This document shows positions 36,891 through 49,232 of a stretch of DNA of 64,000 bases, one piece after another. The position numbers and the translations under genes are program-made. Origin of the DNA: Trichoplusia ni (Eukaryota > Arthropoda > Insecta > Lepidoptera > Noctuidae); NCBI RefSeq assembly GCF_003590095.1, contig NC_039482.1, positions 5,659,657 to 5,723,656 on the forward strand. The letters are read 5' to 3'. The notes under the pieces were generated by a model. The model did no database searches. It worked only from the letters and a program-made list of their open reading frames with translations, and was not told the DNA's origin. Position 1 is the stretch's first letter, and each line of letters begins with the position of its first letter.

Positions 36891-39876
36891 CTGTAATAAT
36901 AATGAAACACCTACCTCTTTGACAATTTACGTGACTTAAAAAAAACAACATAGGATCATCAGAATTTTCCTTTGCAAAAGCTGTGAAGAAGAAACATAGA
37001 ATGCGAAAATGGAGCAGCTACGATTTTGAAGTTCAAAAGATCTTTATAAAATGATAGACGACTTAATACCGCAATAAAAAAATATGTTGATTGCATTGAA
37101 CCTAGGAATAACATTGTTAAAATAAATACAAGTACATTTTGTATACAATCAGAGAGATTATAGTTACATTTTAAGTAGTTTTTTTTTAATAAACGCCGAC
37201 GACGCCCGGCACGCGTTGACGATGGTTTAACTTTCTATGACAGTATGGTGGATCACGATTTGAACCGGTTTTGTGTTAAGATACTACTATGTCAGATAAT
37301 CAAGTAAAGAATGGGTTCTGTATGAATTTGTCAAAATCCCAACATATGTAAAAATAGAAAACAGCCGTCTTTGTAATAATAAATGGTATTAACCGCGTGG
37401 ATAATTAAAACCTGTTACAGGAAAATGAAATAATATAGATGCAGTGTGAAATATTTCACAAAAAAATACATTGCATCATGCATAAGATCACTTTAGGTAA
37501 AATAACTAAAACGCGAATCGTTAAAATTTTAAGTGCATTTGGAAGTCGGTAGATATCTTATTTTCGCATAACATAACTTTAATTATTTAGTTCTACAGTA
37601 ATAATTAATAAACAAGTATATTCCTCTACCTAATATTATTAATCTATACTAGCTGAATATTACTGGCCACTATCCTTTAGAAAAACCCAATAAATGAACG
37701 CAAATTAATATTGGCATCAATAAACAATACGTCTACACTAGTATAGTACAGTATTATAAATTGTTTAAAATTTTGATATGCTTTCATTTTCCTAATTGAT
37801 TCATAGTCTCTTTGAAAAACAAATGAAATTGAAATTGAATCAAACGGCAGAAAACCCTGTCAATCAATAATATTGAGCGAGATATTGGAAAGATTCTAGG
37901 TTCTCGTTTCTCTATACATTAGTGATATTTTTTTATCTTAAGAAGAAAAGGGCGTTATAAGTTGGACATTTGTAATAAAGGTGAATAATTTCAAGTTTTC
38001 TTAGATCTGTTGATCAATGAAAACTTTAATGTTTTTAATTTTATATTTTGATCTTGTCTTATTTAACGTTAACTTTTCGGCAAAATGGTTTTTACAACAT
38101 TAAAGTAACTCTACTATACCCCAAATTTTAATTGAATGAGGTCAGAAAGTCAACGAGTTTTTGACAAATCATTATTGATACATCGTGACGAATTGTGACA
38201 CCTGGCGCCAGTTGATCTAGCAACACCGGAACCGGGGCTACCAACACTGCATTAAACTATATACCGCACTATTTTTATTCTTATTTGAAGCTTTAATTAT
38301 TTTTGCAATAATGTTTTATGTAAATTTTTATGATCTGGAAATACAACTTCAAATCAAATATAATTAAAGAGAAAATTTGCCCAGCACTGGGATATTCAAA
38401 AAGCGATTTGTTCTTAGAATGAAATCAATCGCAATTCTTTTAAAGTTCTCCTTTTTTACAACCAACATTATACTTTCCATCATCATACCGAATAAGCTCA
38501 TTTTAACAACAATATTTTTATAAAATCAAGCTAGATTTAAACTAATTTCATACACAAGAACCACACAGGCTGTATAATCGGCTTACTGTTGCCTCTGACA
38601 GCGTATTAATCAAATTAAAAGTGGACCTATCAAAACATGCTACGTTAGCCGATCTTATTCCATAACTAATGATGTTACGATACGTTAAGTTTAAAAAAAA
38701 GTTTAAATCGATAACAAGATGTTAAGTGGCCACTTCGATTAAGGTTTTATTTTAATTGATTTGATGGATACGTTAAATGTAATAGTAGTATGAAATAGCG
38801 AATAAAATGATATTGATATTTTAAGGTTATCGGGATAGTTGCTTTTTAATCTGTAAGAGAATGTAACTCACCATGGCAGAAAAACAAAAAATGATGTTTA
38901 GAAAATGAAATAATTAGATTACAAGTTATTATTATTCCCTTAAAAAGAGTCCTGTTGTGTTACCTCATTAGTATAAATAGACGAATATTATGCAATCCCT
39001 GCTTCCAGATCAAATATGTCATAATTATGTAAAACATGAGCTGAAACCTACAGATATGGCAGCGTTAGTCATGCCGGAGCTCAAGTTACGTAACAATTAG
39101 TGCTAGCAAAGCGAGAGGTTCAAACTAATGAGATCTCGAAGGCTTTGCGGTTACACTAAGAACAGTTCAAATCAATGCCAATATACTTCACTGAACGAAT
39201 TTTGGTGTGTCGTAGAGCTTACAGTTTAAATTAATTTTAGGTTTCTTATGTTTCTAACATTTTGTGCTTTGACCTGTCCAGTCAATTCAGTCCACTTCAT
39301 TCAATTCACGCCAAGATCAGTCGGTCAAATATTAGATGCAATTGTTTTCCTGTGAGTCGTAATGCGTCATCGTCACACATGGTACTGTCACTTATACTAA
39401 TGTCAGAGACCTAGCATACGTCTTAATAGACCTTGACTATTTCTATGATCCCATGCATTATGTGGAACCATTACAATGACTAATTCTGCAAAAATACATC
39501 CATATTCAAAAGCAAAAAGTGTCGGTGCTGCCGCGGTGGCAGGTGGGCCTACGAGCCTAGCACAAAATAACTAATGTACCACACGAGCGTCCACTACGAC
39601 CATAACTCCACATTGCGACAAAACAAAAACACAAATTTGCAAACGTATAAAGAAATTGAAAGGTACCGGCCTGTGCGATGCTATCGCAAAATTATTCCAA
39701 ATTTCACCGTTTTGCCTCTCCGGCTGGTGCGTTTTTTACTTTTTCCGTACGATGGCAGTCGCGGGCCAACTCCCATAAATTATAGTTCGGTAGCTCTGTT
39801 AAAGGGGTTTTTGAGTATTTTTTTATTTTTGTTTAGGCCTTTGAAGAATTTATGTCCCCGTCTTACTTAGTAGCGG

Positions 39877-39903
39877 CGGTCAGCCGAGTTGCCGAGTTGA
39901 CCG
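39877..39903. repeat. Two GCCGAGTT units inside an inverted repeat
   Basis: CGGTCA, then GCCGAGTT twice in tandem, then GACCG, so that CGGTCA and TGACCG form inverted ends. It lies in a GC-richer island of Sox15 intron 1. Possibly a composite protein-binding site. Confidence 0.5.
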
Positions 39904-42835
39904 TCTCCGAGAAATGTTCGGGCCTTGCCGATACCACGCTATAAGTATTTTGTACTTGCAGTTTTGTTTGTGAGCTGGTGACGGCTTTAAGTGTTTTTAT
40001 TTTGGTTTGGTTAAGTTTCAAGTTGAAGCACCTTAATGGTTATCGGACGCGGCGAGGGCAAGGGAAGCACGAGCCGAGCAGGTTGGGTTTGCGTCACAAG
40101 TGCGTCACGCATTACGCTGACAATGCTCTCTGAAAATCATTAAACGAAGCTATTGACGTTAACAACGATGTATGCGGGGAAACTGTCTTAACTAACTGAA
40201 CAGATATCGAACTAAACGCTACTGACTCTACTTTATGAAGCAACAAAACGAAAATATTCAATTTTTCCAAGTGTTCAGAACATTTGCACTTTTCCTAGGA
40301 TTCGCGTCCTCCGTGTTAAATTCCAAAGCGCAGATTACGTAAGGTGCGATGACGTGGAGTGAACAATAGCCACCGGGAGCCAGCACGTGTCGCCACGTCG
40401 TGACAGACCAACAGACATCTCGACAATTGTTTGACTGCCATATTTATTGCATGTCTATTGATTTGGTTTTTATCGCTAATAGAGCCAAAAATTCGGTCGA
40501 GACAATTAAAAGAATTAGCATCAAATATGGTCCTCATGGAAGTAATGCTACCGTATTCTTACTATCCAGAATCTATCCATAATAAAGGCAGTTCTTATAT
40601 TGACTGTCATCCTGTAAACATCAATCTAAGACATAAAACCAATGTAATTCTTCTCAAACATTGCCAACACAAAGCTATAAATAATATATGTTTTGATTGG
40701 ATTCCTCTACAAAGGGTAATCGTAAGAAACTCGGATCAATGTCAGAAATCCGTATCACATGCATAAGAAGCAAAATGGACATTATGAAGAGCAAAAAGTA
40801 AAAATTACAAATATTCCGTAACCGAAATAACCCCAAAACGCGATAGCAGACAAAACGGATTCCAAATACTGGCAATTGGAATAGTTTTCAGTTGTTTTTT
40901 ATTTTCGTTTTAGGCTTGGAAGGCATCCTAACGGTATTCGGGAGACATAGCATCGGGACGGACGCGACAACGCTTTTTATGTTATTTTTCTACTGACCCC
41001 ACTCGTTTGCGATCGATTTTGTATCTTTTTAATCGGTCCTTCTCAAAAATAAATATGAAAGTTCCATTTTTGTTGTGATTTCTACCGTAGCGGCTGAAAT
41101 GCCAAGTATTTTTATGACGTTTTAAGTTGTCACTGTCCAATGGCCTGTGTTGAGGCTAGCATTGAATCAAGTGATGTCACTTCCTTTGCAAAAGATATTA
41201 AAATCAAAACTTACAACCTTTAACCAAAACAATGGCAGTAAATCATAGAAGTGTAACCGACCAGGGGCATCGATAAAATTTTAATTAGCATCATAGAATT
41301 AAGTTACCGAAGAGATTGCTTTATTAATTATCTTAAACTGTTTTTAAAACTAACATTATCGACACTCAGTGTTGACAAAAAAGTCATACTGCCAGCTCTA
41401 ATTGCGTTCAACGCCGACCAAAATTAAAAAGAAAAGTCGCACAACAAGAATCCCGCCTATTTTTAAAAATGGAACCCGACGATGATTCGCCTAATTAATA
41501 AACCAATCACGTACAGTCGAGACGCGGCGTCGAGGCGCGGCGGACGTGCGGGCGCGGGGGATGAACGCTCGGAAATTCGAATACTATATTTTTTCTGCAC
41601 TCAAAGCATCGCAATGTTACTTGTAATTGGCTTGACGGCCAATGATAACGAATTTAGAATGCAATCAATTATTTATGAGTTATTACTTTGGTTTACAAGA
41701 AATTAGCACTTACTATGAAAAATGTGAAACTAGTTATTAATCATGAGCAAATATTTGTACACGCCAGATATTATCAGTCGTAGGTATTCATCGTGCCTAC
41801 CGTTAGAACGTGTGGATACAAAAAACCTCGGCTCAGTTAATCTTGTCAAATCAATATGAGAAGTATAAAATTAAAACTTGTGATCGGATTCTCAGAACAT
41901 TGTTATGAGAACGTATCGGATTATATGACACAGCATTATGTTTTCTCTTTTGATTGAATGGACATGAATGGAGCGCACATTATTAACAAAAGATGTCCTC
42001 CAATATTGACACCGAAAAATTAGTTGAAAAACTCTCAAGTTTTGGGTTTTCGGAAAAAAATATCATTTATCAAATAAATGCATTCTCTGTTATGTCTTTG
42101 CGCAGCGTGACTGCAAAAACTAGTTGAATAATAAATGCGTTGGTTGGCAACACTGGCCCCGAGGAAGCCCGAACCTCGGCGAAAAAGGGCGAAGATTAGC
42201 GAGCGCGCGCTTTTTGTTTGCATCAATCGATGCGCTCGCGCATTCGCACGATGAATAATTCAAAAATTGACATGAAATGGCGTATGGTTCTTTTTTTAAA
42301 TGAAAGGTGCCCGATTGAGGACTGTAACCGCCTGACGAATTCATTGGTCAACGGCTTTTTGCGTTCCGTAATTGCTGTATTTACTTCATAGGTTTATGAA
42401 ATGAAATTAATTCACGCAAACGATCGCGTTCGCTGTCTCGATGCTAATGCCGACTTTTTGAGTGAAGTACTTAGAATATGATTCCATTTGGAGAACGGCA
42501 AGGGTTTATACAGCTGACAATAAATATAAATTTACGGTCAAACCGCAAATAACGCCGCGGCTTGAAGACTTGACGGCACGTAAAAAAGTTATAGGATAAC
42601 TTAAGTGTTACACAATCGCTATATTGGTTGAAATTCAAAGCGTTTTCTCGTCTCCGCGTTCGTATATCTAGAAATTGGTTGTCAATCAAACAAAAAATGT
42701 ATAATTAATTCGAGTAATGCTGTTAATGATGCATCGAAAACTTGTGTCGATTTCCAAGTATAAGTAATCTTGTCATCTGAATTCTGGTTGCGATTGGTCG
42801 AGAGATCCCCGAGCAGTTTTTGGATAAATGGCTTC

Positions 42836-42854
42836 ATCCCGCACTACGGGATGC
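42836..42854. repeat. Short hairpin CATCCCG/CGGGATG
   Basis: Seven-base perfect arms around CACTA, near the promoter-proximal end of Sox15 intron 1. Confidence 0.6.
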
Positions 42855-43372
42855 TGTCAATACTTCTTCGAGTTATGGTTATGACGGCTTTTTACGTATT
42901 TCATGAAGATAATTTCATTATATTGTTAATAAAAAGTATGCAGTAATTTGCCTGTCTCGGTGTCGCTAACGTTATATTAAACCTGGATCGATTTCGTTGT
43001 AAATTGTGGGAAAGTCTGGTGTTTTTCTTTGTCTTTAAAATACGGAGTCGTGTAACAGTAATGTGTGAGGTAGGTGACGATATATAAATATGGAGGTAAG
43101 TAGAAAAATGTTTTGCTTTGGCAATTGTATTTTAACTTTTGACCTTGAATACCATCTCAGTAATTTGCTATTTTAGAGCAAAAAATGTGATTTTTATTCT
43201 TCTTTATTTCTTAGCAGTTATGTATGTTAATAAAGGTGTATTTCCTTACTTACCTTAAGACTTTCCAAGCTGGCTAAAACCAGATACAATATTAACACTT
43301 TTAGCTAAAAGTATATCAGACAATCTTTAACAAGTAACACAATTAGAGTTAGAATACATTTGTAATACTTAC

Positions 43373-43455
43373 TTGTAGGAAGAGAATGCCATATTGCTGT
43401 CAACACAGGGTTGTTCGTCCACCGCGCCACCGGTCGTGAGCATCAGGGTGTTCAT
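43373..43455 (-). CDS. Sox15: Sox15 (SoxF) first coding exon, N-terminal 27 codons
   Basis: Start of a SoxF-group HMG-box transcription factor, a nuclear DNA-binding protein. On the minus strand ATG at 43455 opens 27 codons beginning MNTLMLTTGG and ending MAFSSY plus two bases. A consensus donor follows (exon ...TACAA, intron GTAAGT from 43372). Joining to the acceptor at 24398 (TTTTCTCTTTTCAG, then C) makes an AAC codon and keeps frame into MMDSGGAG. This phase-2 fit is the main evidence that the exons belong together. An in-frame TAA lies 36 nt upstream of the ATG, so no earlier in-frame start is available on this exon. The first ATG has a weak context (C at -3). A third in-frame ATG at 43392 (codon 22) has A at -3 and G at +4 and may be the main start. 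No domain is visible in this leader. Exon pairing is inferred from frame and splice sites, not from transcripts. Confidence 0.8.
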
Positions 43456-43603
43456 CCGTAATCGAGTCCCACAACACGATCGATTACTTTATCGATTCTA
43501 ATCGGTTCACGCACTTCACTACTAGTTCTCCAAAGTCCGCGCGTGCGTCTCTGTGACGCGTGCGTACATTATGTACGTTACATCACTAATGTTTGTGGCA
43601 TAT
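43456..43603 (-). other. Sox15: Sox15 5'UTR portion of the first coding exon, with short upstream ORFs
   Basis: A strong acceptor (CTCTTTTTTTTCAG, AG at 43605-43604) precedes this segment, so at least one further noncoding exon should lie at higher coordinates. The leader carries three upstream ATGs. One opens a 7-codon ORF (43601..43578) whose last sense codon is itself an ATG directly followed by TAA. Another opens a 15-codon ORF (43569..43522). Both terminate before the main start. Such short ORFs commonly reduce translation of the main frame; that effect is inferred here. The leader also contains ATCGAT-type palindromes near 43480-43503. Confidence 0.65.
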
Positions 43604-44039
43604 CTGAAAAAAAAGAGGTTTTATTAGAGAAACTTAGGGATAACAGAAAGTACTATTACAGAATAATTATCTTCAGACGTGAAATATTTCTACCATGAAG
43701 TAGCTGGGTACCTAGTTAATTTGCTACTGAGCAAAGCAGGTTATCTTAATTAACTTTAGTTTATAGTATAGCTTGCGAATACTTTTTAGTTAGTCGATTC
43801 CGGTAACCGATTGTAATCGATTTTAGACGTCGTGATAGTTCAAGAGTGGTAGATATCACCCAAATCAATGAGTACCAACGAATAAACCTGTGCTAATGAA
43901 AACAATTACCATCGCGTGACATTTCAACTGTTTGAACTGATTAAGGAGGTCACCCAACAGTTTGTTGTATAAAAACATTTTCTAATCTCATGAGAGCCCT
44001 GCGTCAGATTTGACGGAGATAGCGACTCGCGTTTGTACC

Positions 44040-44150
44040 GACGGAACCGGCCCGCCGCCATCTTGGCCCTGATTGACAGCTGTCAATGTTGGCGGCACAG
44101 CGACGCGTCGCCGCGCCTGCGCACTACGGTACACCGCGCGTCACTAATTC
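44040..44150 (-). promoter_or_regulatory. GC-rich candidate Sox15 promoter with YY1/Pho site and 16-bp palindrome
   Basis: About 450 bp upstream of the Sox15 coding exon. It contains CCGCCATCTTGGC (44055-44067; AAGATGGCGG on the minus strand, a full YY1/Pho-type site) and ATTGACAGCTGTCAAT (44072-44087), a perfect palindrome combining an E-box CAGCTG with two TGACAG half-sites. CpG-rich text follows (GACGCGTCGCCGCGCCTGCG). This is the best promoter or first-exon candidate for Sox15. No unambiguous donor links it to the acceptor at 43604. Confidence 0.4.
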
Positions 44151-47074
44151 GTTTTGAAAATAATGTTTGATTTTTTATGTATTTTTTTTATTTGACATTC
44201 AATTGTGTATATAAGTACCTAGGTTTTTGTCCGTGTTATCATTTTAATGAATTATGATTTAAAAAATGTATTTCTAACTATTGATACTTTGCTTAATGGT
44301 GGCAAAGCTTATGCTTTAAGCATGCCTGATAGATAGTTCCTTATAAATATAAAGTAGCTGTCCGGCAGACACTTCCGCATTGCGTGGGCTCGTGTTGTGA
44401 AATGTTTGCAAGAAAAGTCGTAGAAATTCCTTGGGCCTATAATGACTCGTAGCGGCTAAACCTTCTGCATTATTTTGTAGTTCCTCCTATCGTAAATATC
44501 AAAGCATCGCAATATTTTATTAATTACAGAGCGGAATAAATAGAAATAGCTCGGCAATAGATTCGTTGGTTGGCCTTCATATATTTTTAGATGAAGCTTT
44601 TATACTTAGATAGCAATGATTTACAATATATTGTAGTGGCAAATGTTTTCTGGAAAACAATAAATAGCCTCAATTTTTTATTTCATAACTAAACATAATT
44701 TCAATATTACGTTTGAAATGTTTTGAAACTATATAGAAGTTTAACTTCCAACTTCGTGTTGAGAAATTAATTGGTAACGACCTCAGAGCTGAACTTATGC
44801 ATTTATAGTTTTACCAAAAACTACGTGTCTTTTTCAAGTCGTTGCCTAAAAGAAAAGTTTAACTTTACAATCTTTTTTTGCGTGTCATAATCACATTTTT
44901 TTTTGTTGTTTTTATTTTGCATGCACACTGTTGTGGGATTTGTGATACTGGAAGCAAGAAATAAAAGGCTTTTTATTTTATTATTTTAATTTATACTAGT
45001 AAGTTGTTTATAAACGTACACTAAAGGATATATTTTCATTGCTTATAAAATGAAAATTAAAACCTAAACGTTGAAGTGTAAGTACTCAGTAATTTTAAGT
45101 TTGAACGCAAGGTTGGAATCTTTACGGGACAAAAGCTACTTAGGATTTTCTTTTCGAACTTTATACGAAAAATAACCTCAAACTATATTTTGACGTTTGA
45201 TTCAGTGACTGATTGCATACGTTTTACACTCGATAATTGTGCAAACTAATGCAGCAGGTAACTCGAGGAAAACCGCGAGATAAATCATTAAAATGACATC
45301 GTTTAATAAATCTTATTTCAAAGCGTGTGACGTCACACCGTCGTAAACCCGAGCGTGTTATGTATGTGGAGACGTAATTGTTGAGACTCATTACATTCCT
45401 ATTTTAATAGTTTTTAGTATTATTTATTTACTTTTAGTAGAAATAAATTATTATTTATTTTATTTGATGGACGTTTTTTGTCTTGTTTTATGTTTTAGTG
45501 TTTATTGCGTCATTTTGAAGTAGTATAACTCTTAATTTTATGTTTTTTAATATATTTTTTACCAGTTTACTTTTGAATAAATGTATTATTTTTGTTTATT
45601 TGACTGCTGGTACTAGGACCTATATGCCAAATTTGAGTATTTTATTAAATTAAATGTCAGTGATTAAATTTTAACTTGAAATATAAATTTCTGTGCAAGC
45701 AAAACAAAAACAAGGACTTCCGAATTAAATTGCAAAAAAAGTCTAATTTATTGAACTAAAAAATTAAAAAAGATACAAATAGTACCAACTTTCTAATTTC
45801 AAAATCATTCTAAACTCAAAAGAAACTTGTTTTGACATTTAAAGAGACGGTGTCGGACCAGTTTCGATCACTATATCGATTAAAATCTCGCTACCGAACT
45901 TATCGATAATCATTGAGTGTCACCGCACTAGACGTAGATGGTAATCTAAGTGGACGGCTTGACACAACACTGTGTAAGCCGATAAAAAAATTGCCGACTA
46001 CACGTTGAAAATAATAGCTAGAAAAAGGGTTACAAAAACTGAAGCCTTTATAAAGAAAAGGGTTGCTGGAAAAAAAAGAAAATTCGATTGACGCAACATT
46101 TTGAATTATTCTAAGCTACTAGTGCAAAAGTAACTTTTTGATAAGTTTAATTATTGAAGAAGTCGTATTTTAAACTTCCTTTATGTAGTAAAACTAACGA
46201 CATAGCTTCAATATTCAGCTTCGATTATCTTGTGCAATCGTCGAACTTATAAAAGAGGATTTTTAACAAGATTCTATTATACACGTTAAGGGGGTTTTCA
46301 GTTAAAAACTGTTGCAAATCAATAAATCAATGGCAATCGGTCAACAGACTTAATAAAACGTAGAATCCTAATTAACCAATAGAGAAATGTAGGTATTAAA
46401 TAACGATTGCTGAACTAAGCCCTATTTTTGACTCCAGCTTATAGTTCTTACTCCCGGTTTCTAGAAGCCTGATCAAGCCAAAATTATCGGCAAAATCGGT
46501 TATCAAAAGTCATGTTAACCACTGTAAATAGCAGTAACTCTCTTATGAGTAATCAACCACAATCATGATACAAACTTTGACAGGGTAAAATTGATCAGAC
46601 CCTACTACTGCCTCTTGAAATTAGATTACTGCAATTGTGGAAGCAAGATGGCGCAAAAGATTACTTAGAGGTCTCTCTTCCATAAGTATAAAAGTCTTAC
46701 TAAAAAAGGGTTAATTCGAGACCCAGTAAGAGTCGCACTCCACCCGCTTCCTGCCTTGACCCCCGGTGTTTATTAAGAGTTTACTATAAGGTCCCTTAAA
46801 AATCCCCTTCCAGAAAAGGGGGGTTATTATCCACCTACCCAGCACTCGAACCATAACAAAGCTAGAGTGCAACCATATAACAAACACGTGTTAACTAAAA
46901 CACGACGATGTTTTGGTTAAGTACAGTTCGCATAAAAAATAACATCCGGCCAATGAGATATCATGGCGATCGCGATGTATGTGAGCCTCACTGGCATACG
47001 TTGTCATGCGGATATGCTCGCTGTTACACGGAATATTTTATGTAACAAGGAGTTTTTATAGTTTGTCGCATTTG

Positions 47075-47172
47075 TGTGATCTACGAATGCTTGTCCTGAG
47101 TCTGGGTGTCTTCGTGGATGTAATTTGGATGTTTGCGACACAATTAAATCCTTTGGTGCGGGAGTCGTTGAA
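47075..47172 (+). mobile_element. tRNA-derived SINE, copy 2, 5' truncated
   Basis: Keeps the body CGAATGCTTGTCCTGAGTCT, then GGGTGTCTTCGTGGATG and the tail GGTGCGGGAGTCG, but lacks the tRNA-like head seen at 14612 and 63500. Such 5' truncation is usual for retroposition. Confidence 0.65.
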
Positions 47173-49204
47173 AAATTATTAGAAAAACGAAATGATTACA
47201 ATGAATTATATTGCCAAAGGTATGAAGGAATGAATCTAGAAAGAAAAAGACTAATTGGGATAATTGATGACAATGATTTCCAAAGGTAAAGTGCAATATA
47301 AGGAAGAAATATTAAATTACTGTATGAAGAGTGTTTGGTAGGTCTAAATTTTCAAGCACTGTTAATTGTTTATAACCAAAACGTGAAAATCGTATCAAAT
47401 TTTATTAATGAAACTAATTAATATTTAATCTTGCATTTCATATTTTATATTGAACTCCTTTCTGCGTTTCTCATAAATCCTGATTATAAGAATGAATTCA
47501 TGTATAAGGTATATGAAACAACCTATTTTTCCATCTAACCTCCCCCCTAAAGAGCAATCACGCAAGTACATTTTAGAACAAGAAGGCAACTATTTAGATA
47601 GACTATAAAAAGCAAAAGCTCCGAAGAAATCATTCACAAAAATATTTTGTAACATATAAATTCTGTAGGTATTACTTGAATACTAATTAGTATTTAACTA
47701 TTATAAGTAACCTAATCTAATCAACGCTTGATAATCTTTATTGTCTATGTCTCATATTATTCTATCGTAATTTACTTTAAATTACACTTACTGCAACGAA
47801 AGGTGTATTAAAAGCTATTAAATAAATTCCTGAGGGACTATAGTAGAGTAAAATATTTTATAGCCATTCTTTAAGCGTAGATGACAAAACCTATGTTCAT
47901 GCTCGGTTACTAACAAGCAAAAACGTGGATAAAACACTATAGAAAACAATTAAGATATAGTTTTTTATACACTTAATTGATATGGTTACTAAACAAAGGA
48001 AGAAATTATAAATGAGTGGTGATGAAGACATAATATACTCTAAGGATAAAAGTTTAGTATTATTTTATTAAAATTAGACGTTTGAGAAACTTTTTGAAGT
48101 CATAGTTCTCTGCAAAAGCAACCTTTACTCCATCGGTTTTAATATAACTAGAACTAGAACGCGAATTCCAAACAACAAATTAGGGTTACCAAATCGAAAA
48201 TACTACTAAAACAAAAAAAAACGAACGAATATATATTATATATTTTAATTTAATAACTGCAGATAGCATAAGGGATGCTTTTAAAGTAAAATCTGTGATA
48301 TTTCACCTGAGTCCGGACATCAAGAAGCCGTTATTGTTAATATAATAGCAGCGAAACTTGTATTTAAATCTTCTTAATCGCCAAATTGTGTTCAGCGTGC
48401 ATTTAAATCCCTTTTTAATAGTGATAGTTTCAAGAAGGATAAAGACAAAAACATATTACTTGAACTGTGTAGCAGTTTCATTACTTATAGGTATTTACTC
48501 TAATTTTGATCACAGTTATTGGTAAAAGTGCCTGTTAGTAACTTTTAATTATACCTGAAATTATAACCATTTTCATTGTGGAAACAAGATTGAATGTGTG
48601 TAATAAATACAATTTGATTGATCAGCACTTATTTTTAATAGTATCTGCCTAAGTAAGCATTAAAACGATTGAAATTGCATTGGAATTGGAAGTTTGCTTA
48701 AGCATTACATTGATTCCGCGTTTTCACCCGAATTGAGTAGCGTTAAATATATGTTATTTAAAGAACTAATGAAAACGCATGTACACTTCAACATACTCCT
48801 TTATTAAACCTAACTGTGGAACCATCAAATAAACAGTTCGGACCGCATCTCTAGTGAAAAAGAAGCCTTAAAATTGAATTTTACCGTAGTCTCGATCCAT
48901 TCAGTCTAAGCCATATTTTACAAGGCAATCTTAGTTCGCAAGTTGTCCTTAAGCTTGTCATTTCTACAATTGTAATGATCTCTATTATTCAAATTTTGAG
49001 CTACTTAATATCAAATTAACATTGTCAGTGCGGAGATCATTTAAATCTCTATAACTTATGCGCTGAATACCATTTGACATAGTAAAATAATACATGTTTT
49101 ACAAGGTGTAATATCCTACGCAAAAATTCAGATGTCATGTTTTTGCTAATAGTACTAATAATATAATTCATATTTAAATAAAAATCTGTAAACTTAAAAT
49201 GTAT

Positions 49205-49232
49205 GTTTAAATAACCGTACGGTTATTTTAAC
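49205..49232. repeat. 28-bp near-perfect palindrome centred on CGTACG
   Basis: AAATAACCGTACGGTTATTT (49209-49228) is a perfect 20-bp palindrome. It extends to 28 bp (GTT...AAC) with one mismatched pair. No loop. Confidence 0.75.

Larger units (their letters stand above)
24399..43372 (-). other. Sox15 intron 1 (about 19 kb)
   Basis: Bounded by GTAAGT at 43372 and TTTTCAG at 24399. Mostly AT-rich non-coding DNA without recognisable coding exons. It holds a complete Helitron-like element (32799..33050), a short noctuid-type repeat (32268..32335), two copies of a CCGCGTCAGCTCA repeat (33755, 36780), a TIR element (30310), a perfect hairpin (31683) and an unrecognised open frame (31088). GC-richer islands that could be enhancers stand out at about 25180-25390, 26680-26770, 35790-35900, 39500-40110, 40320-40420, 41510-41580 and 42140-42260. 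Intron status follows from the in-frame exon pairing. Confidence 0.75.
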
